5,777 nucleotides of DNA from Kiritimatiellia bacterium (GTDB lineage: Bacteria; Verrucomicrobiota; Kiritimatiellia; RFP12; UBA1067): the NCBI GenBank assembly GCA_017629455.1, contig JAGBXE010000235.1:1-5777 (forward strand), written 5' to 3'. Positions within the stretch are counted from its first letter, which is position 1. Each line of letters begins with the position of its first letter. Under the pieces are notes generated by a model. It worked only from the letters and a program-made list of their open reading frames with translations. It had not been told where the DNA came from and ran no database searches. Shown here in pieces: positions 5,555-5,777 of this stretch. The position numbers were made by a program, and so were the translations under genes.

Positions 5555-5777
5555 TCATTTAGCAGGCAAGTCAGCCTTGGCCTGGTTCATGCAGTTTCCG
5601 ATTTCCGTACGAGCCTTACCCTCTGGGAAAAGATCAAGATACTCCTGGCCGAACTTGATGACGCGATCAGCCTGCGCCGAACCAAGCCTTGCAAACAAGG
5701 GCACCATAGTAGAATATGCTCGTTCGAGATTGGCAATCTCGCCTGCTTCCATCTTATCAAACGGATGCTCAGGCGTA
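5555..5777 (-). CDS. C-terminal part of a helical, probably TPR-type protein (partial)
   Basis: Only the last 73 residues or so are in the window. The frame is open to the right edge without a stop, so the in-frame ATG at 5752 is probably internal. The visible part is helical and includes 'LERAYSTMVPLFARLGSAQA' and 'VIKFGQEYLDLFPEGKARTE', the latter resembling the helix-turn-'FPxGK' pattern common in TPR and BamD-like proteins. Its TGA (5557-5555) overlaps the first possible ATG of the next gene (ATGA), so the two are probably co-transcribed and may be translationally coupled. The full-length domain content, any signal peptide and the function cannot be judged from this fragment. Confidence 0.65.
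   Translation of the reverse strand, partial: TPEHPFDKMEAGEIANLERAYSTMVPLFARLGSAQADRVIKFGQEYLDLFPEGKARTEIGNCMNQAKADLPAK

Noticed and set aside
5555..5752. Complete small gene starting at ATG 5752.
   Set aside because: The frame continues open to the window edge with a protein-like upstream sequence and no ribosome binding site before 5752, so it is the end of a longer gene.

Overview
The window looks like a chromosomal segment of a diderm bacterium, most likely from the PVC group (Verrucomicrobiota, Kiritimatiellota, Lentisphaerota or Planctomycetota). Three things point there: an LpxC-type lipid A gene; an ExbB-ExbD-ExbD set whose ExbD proteins carry the 'LDMTPMIDVVF' signature; and a membrane-anchored prenyltransferase/squalene-cyclase-like repeat protein next to them, with the 'GGW...DDVSYAGWALQALK' pattern I associate with planctomycete and verrucomicrobial proteins. 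The taxonomic placement is inference.

Layout. Positions 18-1043 (+) encode a divergent LpxC homologue whose reading frame is still open at the left edge. Everything else is one convergent minus-strand gene series, read from right to left: the C-terminal end of a helical, probably TPR-type protein that runs off the right edge (5777-5555); a secreted protein with a small N-terminal beta-like region and TPR-like helices (5519-4764); an ExbB/TolQ/MotA-type proton-channel subunit (4687-3857); a first ExbD/TolR (3819-3268); a second ExbD/TolR (3257-2850); and a 572-residue protein with one membrane helix, a Pro/Glu-rich linker and an alpha/alpha-toroid domain (2815-1097). Gaps are 37, 10 and 34 nt between exbB, exbD, exbD and the toroid gene, and 76 AT-rich nt ahead of exbB. 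A hairpin with a T-rich tail on the minus strand (1060-1014) is the probable operon terminator; it lies inside the 3' end of the lpxC-like gene.

Working model (inference). ExbB with two ExbD proteins forms a proton-motive-force-driven stator in the inner membrane. The toroid protein occupies the place of TonB or TolA: cytoplasmic N-terminus, one membrane helix, extended acidic/proline linker, periplasmic effector domain. Its effector domain is a terpenoid-cyclase-fold toroid rather than a TonB C-terminal domain. The two exported or periplasm-facing helical-repeat proteins upstream could be partners, by loose analogy with CpoB next to Tol-Pal. No TonB, TolA, TolB, Pal or TonB-dependent receptor is visible here.

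I see no tRNA, rRNA, CRISPR array, insertion sequence or phage gene. No stretch longer than 300 bases lacks a gene.
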